Origin: Plutella xylostella
Lineage: Eukaryota > Arthropoda > Insecta > Lepidoptera > Plutellidae
Assembly (NCBI RefSeq): GCF_932276165.1
Contig: NC_063988.1
Span: 682,001 to 746,000, forward strand
Length of the DNA stretch: 64,000 bases
Direction of reading: 5' to 3'
Below, piece after piece: positions 29,701 through 38,805 of this stretch. A program made the position numbers and the translations under genes. Within the stretch, counting starts at the first letter, position 1. Every line of letters starts with the position of its first letter. Under the pieces are notes generated by a model. That model was not told the origin of the DNA. It saw only the letters and a program-made list of their open reading frames with translations, and did no database searches.

Positions 29701-30063
29701 ATATCGGCGTCTACTTCACTTTCGGCGCCTTCAGCCTCAGAACCACTCTCTGGGTTTGATGCAATATCATTGTCACTTAAGTTTTGGGACTCTTCATCTT
29801 CACTAATATCTTCTTTTTTTATTATAACTTCTTCCTTTTTTATGGTCGCACTGGCTGGTTTTTGCTGTTTAAATGAATAATAAATAGGCAGAAGCAATGG
29901 TTTATTTTATTTATTAGAATATCATTGGGTAGGTTTATAAAACAATTTAATAACAAAAAAGGGTAGGAGGTTATATTTTACTTACTTGCTTTTGTGAGCC
30001 AATTGCAGGTTTCGTGAACTTCAGCCCTTTGGTAAGTTTCTTAAATATATCGTAAGCGTCCAT
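17411..30063 (-). CDS. Ddx52: DEAD-box ATP-dependent RNA helicase DDX52/Rok1 (gene span)
   Basis: Fourteen exons join in frame to 660 residues plus TAA. In yeast and human the Rok1/DDX52 helicase acts in the nucleolus in small-subunit rRNA processing (family knowledge). The start MDAYDIFKKLTKGLKF resembles the known N-terminus. Visible motifs are Q motif GYSEPTPVQ (158-166), motif I APTGSGKT (183-190), Ia PTREL (215-219), Ib TPNR (265-268), DEAD (291-294), SAT (329-331), RGID (450-453) and HRVGRAGR (474-481). The phrases VLVFVQSKDRAKQLFKELI and DGINVDVIHADRT are specific to DDX52. The C-terminus is very lysine/asparagine-rich, as expected for a nucleolar RNA-binding tail. The human protein is 599 residues (from memory). 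Introns contain large mobile elements and duplicated exon fragments. Confidence 0.95.
18240..18377 (-). CDS. Ddx52: DDX52 exon 13
   Basis: It encodes SIAAVIKQSGCEVPEYMLKL and RRKKLMTKAPRRDDIST, matching the segment after motif VI in DDX52. The donor GTTAGT is weak, but the phase is correct. Confidence 0.88.
18672..18752 (-). CDS. Ddx52: DDX52 exon 12: motif VI
   Basis: It encodes VGRAGRAGQKGKAITFFTQD. The usual GRTGR of motif VI reads GRAGR. Both arginine positions are kept. Confidence 0.9.
19653..21832 (-). mobile_element. retroelement-like insert carrying a viral-type helicase ORF
   Basis: On the minus strand the order is a short 5' leader, a 486-codon ORF, about 600 bases of 3' sequence with several A-rich runs, and a terminal poly(A) (plus-strand T run at 19653-19672). 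The word GCACCTT occurs just left of the T run (19648-19654) and at 21833-21839, a candidate target duplication. The 3' region has an inverted pair near 20023 and 20108. No reverse transcriptase is present, so it is either a partial copy or a retroposed RNA. The boundaries are tentative. Confidence 0.55.
20266..21726 (-). CDS. viral-type superfamily 1 RNA helicase ORF (486 aa)
   Basis: The ORF is uninterrupted. It shows NGVPGCGKTT (Walker A, residues 181-190), LIIDEA (Walker B, 250-255), LIGDINQLPYIDR (motif III, 277-289), SYRNP (313-317), VLTIHEAQGLTYE (motif V, 384-396) and VALSRHT (motif VI, 418-424). This arrangement is that of the helicase of alphavirus-like positive-strand RNA viruses and differs from cellular DEAD-box helicases. 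Such domains have been reported in insect retrotransposon proteins, including Lepidoptera (from memory). No viral polymerase or methyltransferase is present. The acidic C-terminus (EEDGEDGGGRDE) is low complexity. It is probably a captured domain that still has an open frame; expression is unknown. Confidence 0.82.
   Translation of the reverse strand: MGKPQRTPEWRQIPKGPIRKRTAQRTITRADMGQVVPPKLKTATSPKEHLENAVIEFVAITTATKQVNLLSCKTIMQTYRQENEGRLKILLEEAEACIYDNSSCQVLRGKMTGAYMAAYSEESGFVPWECNSSKFTVPHNNQIVVVAQCTRIMLEDKILAKVETINANWNHWTMPTITWVNGVPGCGKTTWVINNFDVSKDTIITTTTEAAIDIRNRLAHRIGDMVKTRVRTMASVLVNGFREHVGCQRLIIDEALMNHFGAIVMAAHLSRACDIALIGDINQLPYIDRENLFELRYNRPTLVANITQELLCSYRNPMDVAYALKEVYSGIYAATARIQSLQLKRLTDAVIPKSQTNTLFLVHTQEEKETLTSQGYGEGMGSRVLTIHEAQGLTYESVIIIRTKDKIKLHDSIPHAVVALSRHTTACTYYADDTEDAIGNLAKTAITAPKKRILEYNLKMAVKNRDEEDGEDGGGRDESLHFLGKC
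21961..22120. repeat. foldback with about 60-bp arms inside the hAT element
   Basis: The sequence starting ATTCTACTCGTATGTGAGTA at 21961 is the near-perfect reverse complement of 22060-22120, around a 35-base loop. It is a small palindromic element or the inner arm of the host transposon. Confidence 0.75.
22884..23029 (-). CDS. Ddx52: DDX52 exon 11: motif V
   Basis: The acceptor is ACTTCCAG and the donor GTGAGC. It encodes RDNVVRSFRVGRVWVLICTE, then RGIDF and VVNYDFPPSAIAYIHR, the core of helicase lobe 2. Confidence 0.93.
23061..23250. mobile_element. foldback MITE in DDX52 intron 10
   Basis: AATAGCCGCGTATGCACCTG begins an 80-85-base arm. It pairs with the right arm ending at 23250 with only a few mismatches, leaving a loop of about 30 bases. 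The GC-rich core (GCCTCGGCGAGGCATGCCTCG) is itself partly palindromic. Confidence 0.8.
23422..23543 (-). CDS. Ddx52: DDX52 exon 10
   Basis: It encodes LTPPVLVFVQSKDRAKQLF and DGINVDVIHADRTQLQ, with phase going from 1 to 0. This is the best single segment for naming the family member. Confidence 0.94.
23738..23921 (+). mobile_element. degenerate copy of lepidopteran GACA-tailed repeat
   Basis: It starts with CTAGCCGTTC and runs through TTCGCTTCGTCTTAAAAAG to TTATAATATTATTAGGATAG. It is the same family as 28079, 54322 and 59237, but diverged and without the GACA run. Confidence 0.6.
23931..24022 (-). CDS. Ddx52: DDX52 exon 9
   Basis: It encodes NAATSLVEQQLLYCGNESGK and LIAFRQLIQQ, matching the linker between the two helicase lobes in DDX52. 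Acceptor TTCTCCAG; donor GTAATC. Confidence 0.92.
24447..24571 (-). CDS. Ddx52: DDX52 exon 8: motif III SAT
   Basis: It encodes RDRRVAMFSATHTPAVAKWA and LINVTVGQ. SAT couples ATP hydrolysis to unwinding. Confidence 0.93.
24940..25027 (-). CDS. Ddx52: DDX52 exon 7: DEAD motif
   Basis: It encodes VRWLVIDEADKLFEGSTEQE and ends QIEQ. Acceptor CTTCCAG; donor GTAAAA; phase 2 to 0. Confidence 0.95.
25551..25623 (-). CDS. Ddx52: DDX52 exon 6
   Basis: It encodes DIVISTPNRLCYLLNQDNVN and IKLDK, containing motif Ib TPNR. Acceptor TTATTTCAG; donor GTGAGT. Confidence 0.93.
25762..25891 (-). pseudogene. truncated duplicate A of DDX52 exon 5
   Basis: It matches exon 5 from ELAVQIYSEALRL through KEREATIRKS, including a good donor (GTATGT), but the first part and the acceptor are replaced by minisatellite. 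Against the real exon, about ten codons differ and all changes are synonymous. Using the nearest AG as acceptor would give a 137-base exon in the wrong frame, so productive use looks unlikely. Confidence 0.85.
25892..26394. repeat. 46-bp minisatellite array
   Basis: About ten units recur with exact 46-base spacing of GTCTTACTTA at 25901, 25947, 25993, 26039, 26085, 26131, 26177 and 26223. Then comes a unit with GTCTTAGTTC at 26269, a 56-base step to 26325, and a last unit at 26371. On the minus strand, sense for DDX52, each unit reads CTGTGAGTGTAAGTAAG or CTGCTAGTGTAAGTAAG, which contains splice-donor-like words. Confidence 0.92.
26671..26797 (-). pseudogene. truncated duplicate B of DDX52 exon 5
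   Basis: It has the same extent as duplicate A, with a donor-like GTAAGC. Changes against the real exon are again synonymous only in the shared codons. It joins minisatellite at nearly the same base as copy A, so both come from one truncated ancestor. Confidence 0.85.
26798..26941. repeat. 56-bp minisatellite array
   Basis: Three units with 56-base spacing extend the 46-bp unit by about ten bases (AGGCTCACAG). The hAT-type element has inserted into the third unit. Confidence 0.85.
26942..27882. mobile_element. non-autonomous hAT-type element (941 bp)
   Basis: It begins CAGTGGCGGCTG and ends with its reverse complement. A perfect 8-bp duplication CTCACAGG flanks it (26934-26941 and 27883-27890), cut from the minisatellite unit. 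No transposase ORF is present. The end motif resembles, but is not the same as, that of the 18791 element. Confidence 0.9.
28079..28299 (+). mobile_element. lepidopteran GACA-tailed interspersed repeat
   Basis: It starts CTAGCTGTGCCCGCGAGCTT and contains AATTCCGGGATAAAAAGTAG, TTTCATTCAAATCCGTTCAG, a GACA run (about 28231-28264) and a 3' end at TTATAATATTAGTTAGGAT. It is nearly identical to 54322-54543. Confidence 0.85.
28424..28586 (-). CDS. Ddx52: DDX52 exon 5: motif Ia (intact copy)
   Basis: The acceptor is CTCCCAG and the donor GTATGT. It encodes GGPRALILCPTRELAVQIYS to KEREATIRKS (54 residues plus one base). It is the only one of three copies with an acceptor and the motif Ia start. Confidence 0.93.
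28952..29041 (-). CDS. Ddx52: DDX52 exon 4: motif I
   Basis: It encodes DRQLLACAPTGSGKTAAFLV and PILHALGAPQ. The GSGKT lysine binds ATP phosphate. Acceptor AATTACAG; donor GTAGGC. Confidence 0.94.
29272..29457 (-). CDS. Ddx52: DDX52 exon 3: Q motif
   Basis: It encodes QNRFRNEYGIKAVGRHIPAA to CGYSEPTPVQRQTLPCMLE. Acceptor TATTCCAG; donor GTGCGT; phase 0. Confidence 0.93.
29604..29864 (-). CDS. Ddx52: DDX52 exon 2: acidic/basic N-terminal region
   Basis: It encodes 87 residues, acidic and serine-rich (SEDEESQNLSDNDIAS), then a basic KKDRQKKKKEK stretch that could be a nuclear or nucleolar signal. It is low complexity and little conserved. Confidence 0.85.
29986..30063 (-). CDS. Ddx52: DDX52 exon 1 with start codon
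   Basis: ATG is at 30061-30063 and the exon encodes MDAYDIFKKLTKGLKF and ten more residues before the donor GTAAGT. The similarity to the human start MDVHDLFRKL supports this initiator. Confidence 0.9.
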
Positions 30064-30425
30064 TTTAGTGCATTATTTCATAAATATTCAAGTAAAAAGC
30101 GGAAAAATGCACGTGAATCCTTACAATGGACTTCTATGACAGTTGGGTGACATGACATGACAATGACAGAGTGACACTTCATTTGATGGCACTGACAGTG
30201 ACAGTAGAGGATGACTGTGTTCCAAATTATATTTATTTTTTTACAGAATTTCGTAATTTTGTTACGAGCTAAGTTCCTTTATTAGGGTATGTCATCATCA
30301 TGGGTTTGCCGCGGCCCCGACACAGTCATGGCATTTTCCATTTTCTAATTTTTTACTGCCACAGTTAAGAGGATTTTACAAACTATAGTTTCTCCTTTAT
30401 CTTTACATAGTTTCCTTAGTATAAG
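30064..30425 (-). promoter_or_regulatory. DDX52 5' flank
   Basis: The sequence upstream of the start codon is rich in TGACA words (about 30143-30205). No TATA box is obvious. The promoter is placed by position only. Confidence 0.35.
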
Positions 30426-31318
30426 TGAGTGGATGAATATCAAACTGCCATATGTCACGTCCACGCAAAATTTGGGAAATTGAGGTTTTTGTTTTCTCTA
30501 TTATTTAATGGTCATAGAACTTACCCCGTGATTTAATCAGTTGACTTGTGACCTTAAGAATGTATTTTAATAAAAAAATCCATTATAACACTCATAGAAA
30601 GGCGTAAAAGTTAATAAACAGTTTGGACTTATAGCAGTTTGATATGCCCATACAAGACTTATGCTGTTTTGATATGAGTCATAAGGACTTATAGTTGTTT
30701 GAAAAATGCTAATATCATGGGCCGGACTCAGTAAGACTAATATAGTCTATATTCTATTAAATACAATGAAGTTAATCAACCAAAATTTATCGGTAGAAAA
30801 GTACCTACCTACCGTATTATATTCTACCCGATACGGCCCTGTGCTTACAACGAAAATGCTTTGTGTTTGACACGTGGGTTGGAAAAAAGGGGTTTTAAAC
30901 TTACTTCTCCATAGTTTTCTGTCGTTTTTTTGCTACACTCTTCTATATGTTCCTTTTCCGAGCTTTATCAGGGTCCACAATCACAATTTCCTCAACATTT
31001 TCATTAATATTCGTTATAAAACACTGGGAGCACACACTACAGCCTCGAAATTCTCACCAAGTATGACGCCATGTTGAAAAAATTACGCTCTGTGATTGGC
31101 CGGAATGGACTTGTGAAAATTTGTAATGCGAAACGGTTAGACTTAAAAGGATTTGAAAAAAACTTCCTTTTTTAACGGCTTTTTTCTCATGGATGCCTTG
31201 CACGTATTGGAACTTGAAGGGCATAGGCAAACTTACATTTTAACCGAGAATACGACCAAATCAAAAAGTAAATTTTTCGGGTAGGTGGACATATGGCAGT
31301 TTGATATTCATCCACTCA
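30426..31318. mobile_element. non-autonomous element with 31-bp TIRs and 8-bp target duplication
   Basis: Bases 30426-30456 are the exact reverse complement of 31288-31318; each end starts TGAGTGGATGAATATC. AGTATAAG flanks both sides (30418-30425 and 31319-31326). No transposase is present. Words like CAGTTTGATATG recur inside (about 30634-30680). TIR length and target size match those of the Drosophila P element, but 8-bp targets are also made by hAT elements, so the superfamily is open. Confidence 0.85.
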
Positions 31319-31515
31319 AGTATAAGCTGTACCACATTTTGCAACGTATTGCATTTTTTCCGTTTGACATTTGAGATGAGGTTGCCATTGAACGATATTT
31401 AAATTTCCCCACGCAATTGTTAGTTTCCATACTACCACATAGATGGCTCTCTTTAACGATTTAGTTGTCTATTGTTGTTGTAGGTATACCTTGAAACTGT
31501 GTACCCATCAATAAT

Positions 31516-31775
31516 AAAAAACACGCACTCACGCCTTGTACTACTGTACTCCCTTGCGGGGTAGGCAGAGGTGCATTGCTGCACCCACTTTTCGCCAGAG
31601 TGTTATGTTAGTCCCAATGTAATAAGGGGCGGGCCTATTGCCATTTAACGGGCACATCCAAGACCCGAGAACAAATATCTGTGTTTAAACAAATATCTAC
31701 CCAGCCGGGAATCGAACCCGGGACCATCGGCTCAGTAGTCAGGGTCACTAACCACTACGCCATTCGGTCGTCTCG
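31516..31775 (-). mobile_element. tRNA-headed SINE, minus strand
   Basis: The head at the right end reads, on the minus strand, GGCGTAGTGGTTAGTGACC with the B box GGTTCGATTCC. It is flanked by a 17-bp duplication GTGTACCCATCAATAAT (31499-31515 and 31776-31792). The 3' half shares GGGGTAGGCAGAGGTG with the element at 60162. Confidence 0.88.
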
Positions 31776-31792
31776 GTGTACCCATCAATAAT

Positions 31793-34700
31793 TTTATAAT
31801 TATAAGCATTTAGTTAATTATAAAGTTTTAAGTATTGTCTCTGTTTCATAACATTAGCTACCTATTATTAATTTAAATAAAAAGTACCTAGTTACGGTAA
31901 AAGTTGTGCTTATAATGTGTGGGATACTAGCTTTGGTTTAGTAGGTACTTACGTCTGTTATCCTGTCAAATTCATCATCGACACAGGCTAAAGATATAAA
32001 TATTATTTTTTATGTATTTAGGTACGTTTAATCATAAATAATTTGCCGTTTTTGGGCATTTCGCCTGTTAGGTTCTGTAAAAATTGTACTAATTTATCGT
32101 AAGTAATTCACATTCATTTCATATTTTAAACGTTTTTGAACGAGGAGGCTAGGTAGAAACCTAAAGAGTGCGTAATAATTCATTGCATTTCATAGTAGAG
32201 GAACAGGGTATGGAAAATGAAAAATAATATGGATGAAATGTTATTTATACATATGGACCAAATCGTTTTGCAAATGTAAAAAAATAAGGATAATAAATGG
32301 ACAAAATCAAACACATAATCAATGGAATCACTGCGAGTTTATTTATACTTTTATTACATCCAACTGTTATACTTTCATGAGAATTCAAAACGCAGATTTT
32401 TACAATAAAATCGAAAAAACTGCCGCTTAAACAAAACAAATAAAAAACCATACCAATCACATCTTGAAAGTTAGTCAGATTCAAAGATACTTATAGTACT
32501 AAGTGTTCCGACTACTGATATGTTCAAGTGCCCAATCCCGAGTTGATTCCTAAACCACATTAATCAACAACATCAAAACAAGTGAAATTCACTCTTCTTA
32601 CACCATTAAATTCAAGGAAAGTTATGTTTTTTTTAATTTATTCTCTAGATCGAGTGTTGTTACGGCAAGATAACATTACTCTGCTTGATTTTAATAGTTA
32701 TAAAAGCGTGATCGATCAAAACTTGGTTATTTCCTACACTATACAACAATAATTTAGTACTTTAAGTGTCTTCTCCGACTTTAAGAAAAAGGTGTCCAGG
32801 AAAATATACCAAACAAATCAGCGAGAGTATTAACTTTGACTGCATAGTCTTGAATATGGTTGGTCAATTTCTTGGACACCATAAAGATGTTCTAACTCAC
32901 AACAACTTGAAGAGAAGCCTTACCTTCTTACGACCCTGGTTGCACAGGGCCATCACACCTAACTTTATCGTTAAACCTTACTGATTATTACACAATACTA
33001 TTTTCGAAACTTTCTGTACATTCCTCACTATACCACGCACGGCATTCGACCCGAACTTTTAAAAGTATAACAAACTCATTAACTAAATTTATTTAACACA
33101 TAAGTATGTTTTCTTTGATCAACGATGGCAAAACTATAACCTTTACAAATAGTAACACAATATTAGATAGGCTTACTGTTAGTCGTAGGTATACTTAATC
33201 GTCTCAAAAAACCGCTATTTATTTTCTAAGAGTACATTCAAATTATATAAATTAGTAAGACAGTTTAAATACTAGAAACGTATACCTACGACGATAATTT
33301 ACAAGAAAAACCCAATGCTATAAAAATGCAGATCGTGCATATTTAAGAAATAATATAAATGAAAAACTAACCTAGGTGTGTCAGCAAAAATAATGTGCAG
33401 TTAAATTAGATTGCCACTTAATTAACTTTGAAATATATCGTTTTCATAAAAATACTTCTGTATAAAATGTATTACAGGACAACAAGTAATTGTTGAAAAG
33501 TCTTACTAATAAAACTGAAATCAATTTACAGTTGGCCCGGAACAATTTGTATAGGCTGGTCTACAAACTGATTTCAATTGAATTACTCAAACCATTGTTT
33601 TAGTCTATTTTATCTGATCGTTACTATTTCTATGTTAACTGTGAGTATATGTCATAATTGTATATTGTAAATACTTTGTATATACTGTGAATTACGGGTT
33701 AACGAATTTGCTCGACAACGGAGGAAGCGATCTATTGTAACTACTTAGAATATAATACTTATCAACAGCATTATTGTTATAAAAATTGTAAGTGCACTTT
33801 GAGTTACGGAACTATGATTATGCAACTATATACTGTAAACCTTGGCAGCTGATCGCGAATCACAAAAAATATTAATTATTAGTATAAAAGTATCTATAAA
33901 ATATAATACAGTTAAGAAGTTTGCAAATAAAAATTCAAAACAGAAAAATTGTCACCGCGCGATCCTGCTGACATAAGTTTGATAAAATAGGTATATATAT
34001 AACTATTTATTGTATGAGGTACTATGTTGGCAGAATGAGAACTATTGCTATTATGGAATACTATAATTAAATAATGTGGAAGATACTGTTTAATATTAAA
34101 GCTATTAAATGTAAGAATACGTCATCCCAGCTCTGTAAAACCAGTGATTTATATACAAAGTGAACGAGATGATATACCCTTGCTTGGTTCGCTTCTCCGG
34201 TCGAGCAATTTTATATTAATATTTTAACTATTGTAGGTACTGGTGTCGTCCATATTAACTTGATAATTCTTTTACAAAACAATATGAGACCCCAAAATAT
34301 GAAATAAATCAGTTTCATATTGTTTTATAAAAGATCGTAACATAAAACACAGACGATTAAAAAACTATTGCATTTTAAATATGGTAGGGATCAACAAAAT
34401 AAAATGTATGTATGGTAAATATAATAACAGCTATAACGTAGTTTGGCATTTACAATATAGGTAGGAAGTTATATACACAAATCACGAATGCTGGGACTTG
34501 TTTCTGCTATAACCGTTGTAAAATGTAATAAACGATCAAAAATTACTGTATAATATAAGTCGAGGTAATACTTATTGAAAAAAGCAATAAAGTTATATTC
34601 CTTATCGCAGAATATTATAATGTTTGTGAATTAATTTGTGAACTGGTAGAGTCAGGTGGTTTATATGGGAAAATAAATTATTCTTTCATCGTTATGAATA

Positions 34701-37700
34701 CGTCACGTGAATAATTCGTAACGAATAAGATTTTTTTACAAAAGCAATGTTACTTTAGCATTATTTAAAATTTATCTTCTGATCCAAGGGATAATTCTAC
34801 TAAATTTTATTGTTGTAAAGACAATAACGTGACACACTTAAATAAATAGATGCACACACTTTGAAACTTAATAAATAATTAGTAGGAGTATCCCTTCGAA
34901 AAATACGATAAAACGGCATTACTGTGATTTTGTAATACACGTTTGTCCTTAACCGATTTTTAGCTTATAACGCCATTTTAAGTATACTCATACATCTTAC
35001 ATTATGTATCACTTATTGTATGCTATTGTTATAGTTGTACTGTTTGAAGGCATTCCGATTTATTACTTTGTGCATTACCCTAATTTAGTAACACAGTCTG
35101 TTTATTGTAGTTCATCGCACTTTTATGCGTTTAGTACAATAAAGCTTTTACTAAGTGTTTTAAGTATATTGAGGTTTACTGTATTAACTCATAAAAGTGA
35201 ATGACGCTTTCAGTTTAAGATTTGTATCAGTAAACTTAACAAAGTTACTCTGAAGAAGTGAAAAATGAAATTGCAAATCCAGTACGCATTAATATTTAAC
35301 ATAAAACAGGCTCTCACTTTAAATATCTTACAAATAAAAATGCATTAATTTGGTATACATTGCAAAATAAGAAATACAAAGTTCTATCATGTTTCGCTGT
35401 TTCTCAACGGGTTCAATGACTGCCTTATATTTTTTGCCTTTTTGAATTTTGTAGCTGCATCTCTCTTTTTTGCCGACACCGAATTCAAACTTAACGCAAA
35501 TTTCACATATAATAAGAGCTAACAACGATCACTAAACGGCTGTGTCCACTCTGATGTATTACGCAGCTTCTAAACTGAGATCACAATAATTTTGACTTCG
35601 AGTCGGTACACCCTAGCGCCGAAACCCTCTAGGAGAATAAACCCTAGTTTAACACGACCCTAATGGCATTGCAAAATATATAACAAATACGAAAATTTCG
35701 ACGTAAAGTCAAACGAAACTTTTTTATATAAACAAGCAGCCAACAAGCGTATAAACAGTCAAACCGATATGAAAAAATGCACAGCGAAAACAATTAAACA
35801 TATAGTAAGTAAGTAACTAAACATTACGGAAACACTAAACCTAAGTTTCACTAATTTAGTAGAATATATAAAAATCCTTTCCATTAATGATTTTATCTAT
35901 TTACTATTTAGTTAATAATATCACGAGGCTTCTTCCCAAACGGTGCCACGATTTCTCCAATTATGTAAGTAATTACTAAACTTATAAAATATTTACAATT
36001 CCAACTACCCGCTTGCTTCCATTTTCTCATCTAAGCTCAAGCTAATTTTTTGTTTAATTCACTGTGGCAGTATATTTAATTCAATGTATTTTAACGAAAT
36101 TTAAACCTGTATCCTCTCTAAACCCAGTAAGTTTAACATTGCGATAAAAATAAAAACAAACATAACTTGAGGTATTATAAGGAAACGGAGGTATTTGCGT
36201 TGAAAAATCGGGGATACCCTACTGAAAAATTGGTTACTTTCGTCGCATTAAATAATCTAAATTGAGGTTAAAATGCATTATCAGAACTTAAATGTAAAGA
36301 CTAACCAGAATATACCAGTAAAATATAATAAAATATACGATATCACATAGCACGATTATGTAACATTCCGAAAAGAATCTAAAAACTTAATTATTCCTTA
36401 ACCCATAATTTTTGTATTTAGGTATTGGAAAATAAATGCAATAATAGATGATTTTAACTTAAAAATGTTAAGTTGCAGTTGATACAAGGTCGTGAAGAAT
36501 GGAACAGGATTCAATACAGTATAAAATAATATCATAGAAACTGAAATTCAGATTGATTAGATGTTTAAATTCGTAAGAGTTAAATATATTTTTGTTTTTT
36601 TTTTGTGTTACAAGTAAAATGCTTATTTATAATCTCGGAAATGACGGTTAATAAAACAATAAGTACCATGCTTCACAACCTGTAGATCTGTTAAGAATAT
36701 GCATTGACTTAATTGCATTGAAAGACCAGTAAGTAATATAGTTAATTAAAATTGTTTTGTTTTTTGCGGGTGTTTTATTATATTCACTTTTAGTGAGTGA
36801 TATGTTGTCCGATAAGACAGAATTCTGATTTTTGTGGCAAAAGATATGGCACGGTATAAACTTGTATTTCTTTCCATTATAAAATATTTTTTCTTTGAAA
36901 TAAATGCAATCGACAATATTTCCCCTTTTTTCTTTGGTCTTGTGAAATATCACGGGATTAGAGAATACTTTATTGATATTTTATTTTTATCGTATATTAA
37001 AGAGATATTTGTTTGTGATATGTTGAGCGGAGATTTTTCACTGTATAACTATATATTTAATCAATATTGTTCATTTTATGTGAATATTTGATGTACACAC
37101 CCTGAGCAGATATGTATTAATTATTTCCCAAAAGAATAATTATGACTTATAAGCATTTCCTACGATATCATTAAATAAGTAAATAAAATATTTTTACAAT
37201 CTGCAGCCATCTTATGGTTTATACTAAGAATTTTTGAGAATAATAATATAATAATAATAATGATCTAATATTTTAATAACGAGATGTCCGCTAGGTTGGT
37301 CGACATTTAAATAAGAACCACTATACACTCATAGAGAGAAATCCGAAAATGGATACAGATTAACATAGTCTATTAATACCTAAACACTACGATTTTAATT
37401 TATACAGCATATAAACGACTTTTTATTTCATGATTTGAAATCATGGTGACGTATACGATCGTCGAACCGCTTTTCGAAGACCCACGTGTCGGCAAACCAA
37501 CGCAACGCTTATATTCTCTTTATTCTTATTCACTCGTTCCCTGTATTAAAGGAGGTCCGCACTCGCCGGGCAACACTGAGCGCGCGCCATACTTGTGGAA
37601 CTTTCCCGCCAGATTCGTTCGTCGACCGATTCTTTTCCCAACATTTCGCAACTATTTCCAACAAACTCGATCCGTATTTTTTTAATGACATGAGGACGAA

Positions 37701-38458
37701 CGAAGGCACGGTCTACTTATAAAGTGATGATATTAATATTATTGAAGCCAAACGCACTATAGAATACAATGATGCTCATTACACATTAATTTTGTACTTT
37801 CGAAATCAGATTCTAAGAAGTCTTTACTTTAATTCAACATCAATATTTTACTTTTACCTAATTTTAATTTACTCTTTATTTATTTACTAAATAATCTGGT
37901 TAAAAATTTAGATTTGGCGTTCCGAAAAAAGTTTTCTTAAAAAATATTTTTTTTGCATTTGTTTTCAAAAATTTGTACGTTTCTCTTTGTACAGTTTCCG
38001 AGTCTAATTTGACACTAATAGACATATAATCGAAAAAGTGATTTAAAAATTGTATTTCATTAGAATTACGGTTGGCATAATTTGGCAGTACTAGAAATAT
38101 TAATACTTTAGTATTGCTCTGGATTACATTGTCATTCATGAACACGGTGCGACGCCCCCTGGGGGCCGCCTGGACTACACGGATCTTTCCCTAAACACGA
38201 AGTCTAAACCGCGGGGCGGCAATACTGTTATTGTAATTTAAATCTAACCTCAGTATTTCACTAATTATAATACGATTAAAATGCGCCTTAAACCTGGCAT
38301 TATTTTGGCATTGTCCATTTAATATTGCACACATAGAGATGCTATTGCGAGCGATTCCATGTCCGTTTCCAACGATTCGAACGCGAATCTACTTTTGAAT
38401 TCGCGCTCGAAGGAGGTTGTGTGTGGGTGTAGCGACCGTTTTACGCCATAGTTTGTGG
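31793..38458. other. AT-rich stretch between DDX52 and broad coding exons
   Basis: No coding exon was found on either strand. Much of it could be 3' UTR of broad isoforms ending in the 38459 exon. A short inverted pair (GTGTCCAGGAAA, TTCTTGGACAC) lies near 32795 and 32868. A CpG-richer patch at about 37443-37685 stands out but shows no convincing protein. GCCCCCTGGGGGC near 38153 is a perfect short palindrome. Confidence 0.5.
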
Positions 38459-38805
38459 TCATTGCAGGCCGGGCGGCAGCTGGGGGTGGTCGGGGGCGCC
38501 GAGGTCGAACAGGTGGTGCGGGGCGGGCGCCAGCGCGCTCTGCAGGGCCGAGGTCTTGAGCAGCCGCTTGAGCATGCCGCTGGAGCCGCGGTGTTGGAGA
38601 CTCTTGTGCGTGGTGAGCGAGTTCTTGGTCCGGTACCGGCGGTGGCAGAACTCGCACACGTACAGGGTGTCCGACTGCTCGTGCTTGTCTTGGAAGTGGC
38701 GCTTCAGCGAGTAGTAACAAGAGAAGGTGCGGCGGCAGTAGGGGCACTCCTGCGGCTCGTTGATGCCCCCGGCCGTGGGCGGAGGCATGCGCAGCGCCGG
38801 CGCCG
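38459..38805 (-). CDS. br: br alternative zinc-finger exon, fourth in transcript order
   Basis: The acceptor is CTGTTGCAG. Fingers are CPYCRRTFSCYYSLKRHFQD...H and CEFCHRRYRTKNSLTTHKSL...H, followed by a 40-residue proline/leucine-rich tail and TGA at 38459-38461. I do not assign a Z number. Confidence 0.92.

Noticed and set aside
31700..31770. tRNA-like sequence on the minus strand
   Set aside because: It is the head of a SINE, with a 17-bp target duplication around the whole element.
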